From Isohypsibius dastychi (Eukaryota > Tardigrada > Eutardigrada > Parachela > Isohypsibiidae), in NCBI GenBank assembly GCA_034696485.1, contig JAQIWT010001173.1:1-12080 (forward strand): a stretch of 12,080 bases of DNA, in the 5' to 3' direction. Position numbers and translations under genes: made by a program. A model generated the notes under the pieces. That model did not search any database. It saw nothing but the letters and a program-made list of their open reading frames with translations, and had not been told where the DNA came from. The first letter of the stretch is position 1. Each line of letters begins with the position of its first letter. Of this stretch, positions 9,639 to 12,080 are shown piece by piece.

Positions 9639-10924
9639 TCACACTACCTTCTTGACCTTGCGACACGAGAGACCGTTGATGTCGTGCCGATAGCCTCTAT
9701 CGCAAAGGCAATTGTATCCACCGGAAACGTTCTTGCATTTCGAATTCTCCGGACATTTGAACTTGCCGGTTTTACATTCATCGATGTCGATACAAAATTC
9801 GTAGTTCGCATCATTCACATATCCCGGCTTGCACTTGCACGTGAAGGAGCCGAACATATTCACACAACTGCCGCTGCATCCACATATTTTCGGGTCGACT
9901 CTGCATTCATCGATGTCTCGACAGACCGTTCCATTACCCTCAAAACCATCAAGACACCGGCAGCTCCCATTGGTTTCTGGACCGCATTTCCCCCACGGGT
10001 TGCATTTTTGAGCAGCACAGAGACGTTCGATTTCCGGATCAACCATCTTCGTTGTTGCACCATTTTCGAGATCCTGGTCAGGTTCAAGTTCAGGTTCAGA
10101 TTCAGGAACCAGACCAGATTCAGGTGGTGCGATTTCCGACGTTCTTCCGAGTGGCTCCTTCATTGATGCTGCCATAAGCTTGAAATGGTCTGCAACAAGA
10201 AAATCACAGAACAGTTTGCAACAAGTTCCGACCGACAAGTAGTTTTCTTCATTCGTGTACCGTTGGAAGAATTACGGCGAGATCCAATCACATTGCCGTC
10301 GAGGTCCGCACTTATCTTGGACTGGTGAGTATGTTGAAGAAGCTGAGTTCCTCCCATAGTATCTGCAGAAAAGAAATTGAAATCCCGAGAAATTGCGAAT
10401 AAGCTGCATCGAAACATGCGAACACCTGGTTGTTCCTAAGAAAAGATCTGCCCACACCGCCTCAACAGAAACCCTCGAGTCACTCATAAATTGTCAGAAC
10501 GCATTTTTTTACCGATTTGTCGAAAAAACACTGCATAAGGCTATCTTTTTCTCGGGGTGAAAACGTGGACATATGATCAACGGGGCGAGGTTCGAGGTAG
10601 AAGTTTGATCTGTGACTTTCAAAATGTCAACTGGACTTACAGAAGATCAGCACCGCCACTGCCACGGAAGTAACCAGAAGGACCCCAACAATCAACAAAG
10701 CTGCCTTGAGTCCGCAAAAACAGCGACGCTCTCGATATGCGGGTCGGGGATTCAGCTTGTACTTTTCGTTGTAGAATCCAGGAAGCGCTGATTCGTGGCG
10801 CGAGGATTCTCTGGCTTGCGGCATGATGAACTACAAAACTCACCATTACTTTGAGAAATTTGGGGAATTAGACATTTCGTACCTCGTCAAATGCGTACTC
10901 GACATGATCGAATTTTCCTTCCAT
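9639..10924 (-). CDS. Type II single-pass membrane protein with three EGF modules, 294 aa, unnamed
   Basis: Exons, minus strand: 10924-10883, 10830-10641, 10362-10261, 10189-9639 (stop TGA at 9641-9639). Introns are 52, 278 and 71 nt, all GT-AG with matching phases. Seen: residues 1-54 hydrophilic and basic next to the membrane (RERRCFCGLK); one hydrophobic helix at about 55-77; a linker with an NSS sequon; an acidic Glu-Pro stretch at 139-153; EGF1 at 169-201; calcium-binding EGF2 at 203-244 and EGF3 at 246-287, each starting DIDEC. Both cbEGFs carry the C-x-N-x4-[FY]-x-C-x-C beta-hydroxylation pattern. No N-terminal signal peptide precedes the helix, and positive charges lie on its N-terminal side, so the EGF end should face outside. 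Such modules usually mediate calcium-dependent protein contacts. I know no ortholog; teneurins share type II EGF topology but are far larger. It lies head-to-tail, 1.1 kb upstream of chordin. Confidence 0.82.
10078..10128 (-). repeat. Imperfect short repeat encoding a Glu-Pro/Ser acidic stalk
   Basis: On the plus strand the units ggttca, agttca and gattca recur. On the minus strand they encode PESGLVPESEPELEPDQD, an acidic Pro-rich spacer between the membrane and the EGF modules. Short coding repeats like this expand and contract easily, so length may vary between individuals or species. Confidence 0.5.
10641..10830 (-). CDS. EGF membrane protein exon 2: cytoplasmic tail and membrane helix
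   Basis: This exon encodes residues 15-77 plus one base. A basic, tyrosine-containing segment (GFYNEKYKLNPRPAYRERR) is followed by a 21-residue hydrophobic helix, AALLIVGVLLVTSVAVAVLIF. The cysteines in CFC just before the helix could be palmitoylated (inference). The donor is TTCT|gtaagt, phase 1. Confidence 0.8.
10883..10924 (-). CDS. Short first coding exon of the EGF membrane protein (14 codons)
   Basis: The ATG at 10924-10922 has a strong context (G at -3, G at +4, ggccATGG). It encodes MEGKFDHVEYAFDE, then donor GAG|gtacga. A 52-nt intron ends at gttttgtag and joins at phase 0 to TTC ATC ATG. In the next exon the acceptor TAG is an in-frame stop, so that exon either begins here by splicing or starts at its own ATG (10824). 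The donor, acceptor, phase and start context all support splicing, but the alternative start would remove only 16 residues. Confidence 0.6.
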
Positions 10925-11942
10925 GGCCAGAACTTTGAGTGCCTTGCAAATATAGCTGGATGGCGCAAGAAAAAACCCAGAACAAAAAAGAGGGCAATAA
11001 AGTGCAAATCGCGAAATGCAAAGGAAGTGGAAGAAGGAAATAGATTTTAAAACCGAGGGATGATTGGAAGTTTGGATAGGAGGTGTCACTGACCAGTTCA
11101 AAAACAGAGAGCGCCACCTACTCGTTGTTAGCCAGCCAACCGAAATCTTCAAAAATTGTGGTTATCTACCTCTAAAACGCCGATTGCCATAATTGGTACA
11201 GTATTTTGAAGCAAACATTATTATTATAATAAATTTAGTTTGGGTCGCCAGAGTATCAGCTCGATTCGTGGAAAGGTCACAGCAATTTACAATGGAATCT
11301 GTAGAATTCTAGACCTGTTTTAATTCATGGGCGAATGAAGTCAGCACAAAAATAGCTGTATCTAATCAGCAATCATTTTTGTTCAATACGAAAAAACTGA
11401 TACCAATGAAATATTTGGTTATGGAATGTAAGTGAAATATTTAACAAAACAAACGTGTACCCTCCCTCCTGCGTCGAATTACAACCGGAAAATTGGGATA
11501 TGGTTTTCAACTCAAACATCATATCAGTCATCTAAAATGGAAAATCATGATATAAATAGTGTATCTTTTTTTCACTGCAGTACATAATGGGCCAAATTTG
11601 CGGTAAACACGTACAATACTGTGGAAAATGGAAATGAGTTCCTCACACGTCTAGCATTTAACTCTCAGTCAAAGATTGCGTAACTCATTTGCCAGCTTGA
11701 CATGCGATTACAATCACACTGGCCGGCCAGACCAGCTGATTCACTGTCAGTTCAAAGATTCACCGATTGACGGAAGCTGGGGTTGAATTTTGGTACCATA
11801 TTTCGCTTGATTTGACGGTGTTCAGCACGACCGAGACACCTTTGTCATGTTTATATTAAAACCTTAAATTGGATGGAATATTCCACTCATCTATCAGGCT
11901 GACCTGCTGTTTGTTGTCCTTTTCGTATTTCTCACCCACAAG
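10925..11942 (-). other. Upstream region of the EGF gene: 5' UTR and promoter presumed
   Basis: No exon linking to the neighbouring genes was found. A pyrimidine-rich stretch on the minus strand lies just above the ATG at 10924 and could be UTR or the end of a 5' UTR intron. An AT-rich run (attattattataataaattta) sits at 11217-11237. A TATAAATA occurs on the plus strand at 11551-11558 but no plus-strand gene follows. A 10-bp palindrome tggccggcca lies near 11720. Nothing else is supported. Confidence 0.45.
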
Positions 11943-11948
11943 TTTATT
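11943..11948 (-). terminator. Poly(A) signal AATAAA for the third gene
   Basis: The minus strand reads AATAAA six bases past the TAA stop codon, so the 3' UTR would be only about 30 nt. This fits the compact architecture seen elsewhere in the window. Confidence 0.5.
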
Positions 11949-11954
11949 ATCTTA

Positions 11955-12080
11955 TTAAATCGGAGGAGCATTTGTGTCAGCATCTGGAACACGAAGAATG
12001 GAGGATTTGACATCACAAACTGGACAGCAGTCATGTTTTGCCAGCTTCGTGCAGTATTGTTTTATGTTCTTCGCGTTTGC
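11955..12080 (-). CDS. 3' end of a third minus-strand gene, VWC-like cysteine-rich C-terminus (partial)
   Basis: Reading in from the window edge, 41 open codons end at TAA (11957-11955). The middle reads QYCTKLAKHDCCPVCD, whose spacing C-x8-CC-x2-C matches the closing cysteines of VWC domains. A hydrophilic tail (VKSSILRVPDADTNAPPI) follows, then two stops in a row and an AATAAA seven bases later. The combination of motif, stop and poly(A) signal supports a real terminal exon. No splice acceptor is evident in the visible part, so the exon probably continues past the edge. The family (BMP-binding VWC protein, mucin or other) cannot be named from this fragment. Confidence 0.55.
   Translation of the reverse strand, partial: ANAKNIKQYCTKLAKHDCCPVCDVKSSILRVPDADTNAPPI

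Noticed and set aside
9684-10166. 160-codon plus-strand open frame opposite the EGF exon
   Set aside because: It is the antisense shadow of the EGF-coding exon, whose cysteine pattern and splice sites explain the sequence; the plus frame has no recognisable motif.
10868-11152. 94-codon minus-strand open frame above the EGF gene
   Set aside because: Only its last 14 codons from the ATG at 10924 are supported, as the first exon of the EGF gene; the rest looks like pyrimidine-rich untranslated DNA.
11551-11558. TATAAATA on the plus strand as a promoter
   Set aside because: No plus-strand gene follows it within the window, and it faces the wrong way for the EGF gene.
1-12080. Prokaryotic operon, CRISPR array or mobile element
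   Set aside because: Spliced genes with animal extracellular domains explain the coding signal; no direct-repeat array, terminal inverted repeats or transposase motifs were seen.

Overview
The window is nuclear DNA from a bilaterian animal. All recognisable genes are on the minus strand, are split by GT-AG introns, and encode cysteine-rich secreted or membrane proteins. Most introns are only 52-87 nt and spacing between genes is about 1 kb, so this is a compact invertebrate genome. I cannot assign a phylum; a compact ecdysozoan such as a tardigrade or mite would fit, but that is a guess.

Positions 8535 down to 1 hold a chordin / short gastrulation (Sog) ortholog, a secreted BMP antagonist. 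Nineteen coding exons could be joined by hand with matching intron phases at every junction, giving 881 codons before the window cuts the gene in its last VWC domain. The order is signal peptide, VWC1 (CR1), four CHRD domains, VWC2, VWC3 and partial VWC4, which is the full vertebrate-like plan. Intron 1 is about 4.1 kb, while introns 4-18 are 53-87 nt, so the first intron is the natural place for regulatory DNA. It holds two identical TAATTAATTA homeodomain-type motifs, one inside a 14-bp perfect palindrome.

Positions 10924 down to 9639 hold a four-exon gene for a 294-residue protein predicted to be a type II single-pass membrane protein: a short basic cytoplasmic N-terminus, one membrane helix, an acidic Glu-Pro stalk, and one EGF plus two calcium-binding EGF modules. 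A poly(A) signal lies about 235 nt past its stop. I do not recognise a named ortholog. One of its EGF modules has seven cysteines instead of six.

Positions 12080 down to 11955 look like the last coding exon of a third minus-strand gene. It ends with a CC-x2-C cysteine pattern typical of the end of a VWC domain, then a stop codon and an immediate AATAAA. If that is right, two VWC-type genes flank the EGF gene in one head-to-tail array, which could be a small cluster of extracellular signalling regulators (inference).

The remaining DNA (3180-3785, 4319-8405, 8536-9398, 10925-11942) shows no convincing genes, tRNAs, rRNAs, transposons or CRISPR-like arrays.
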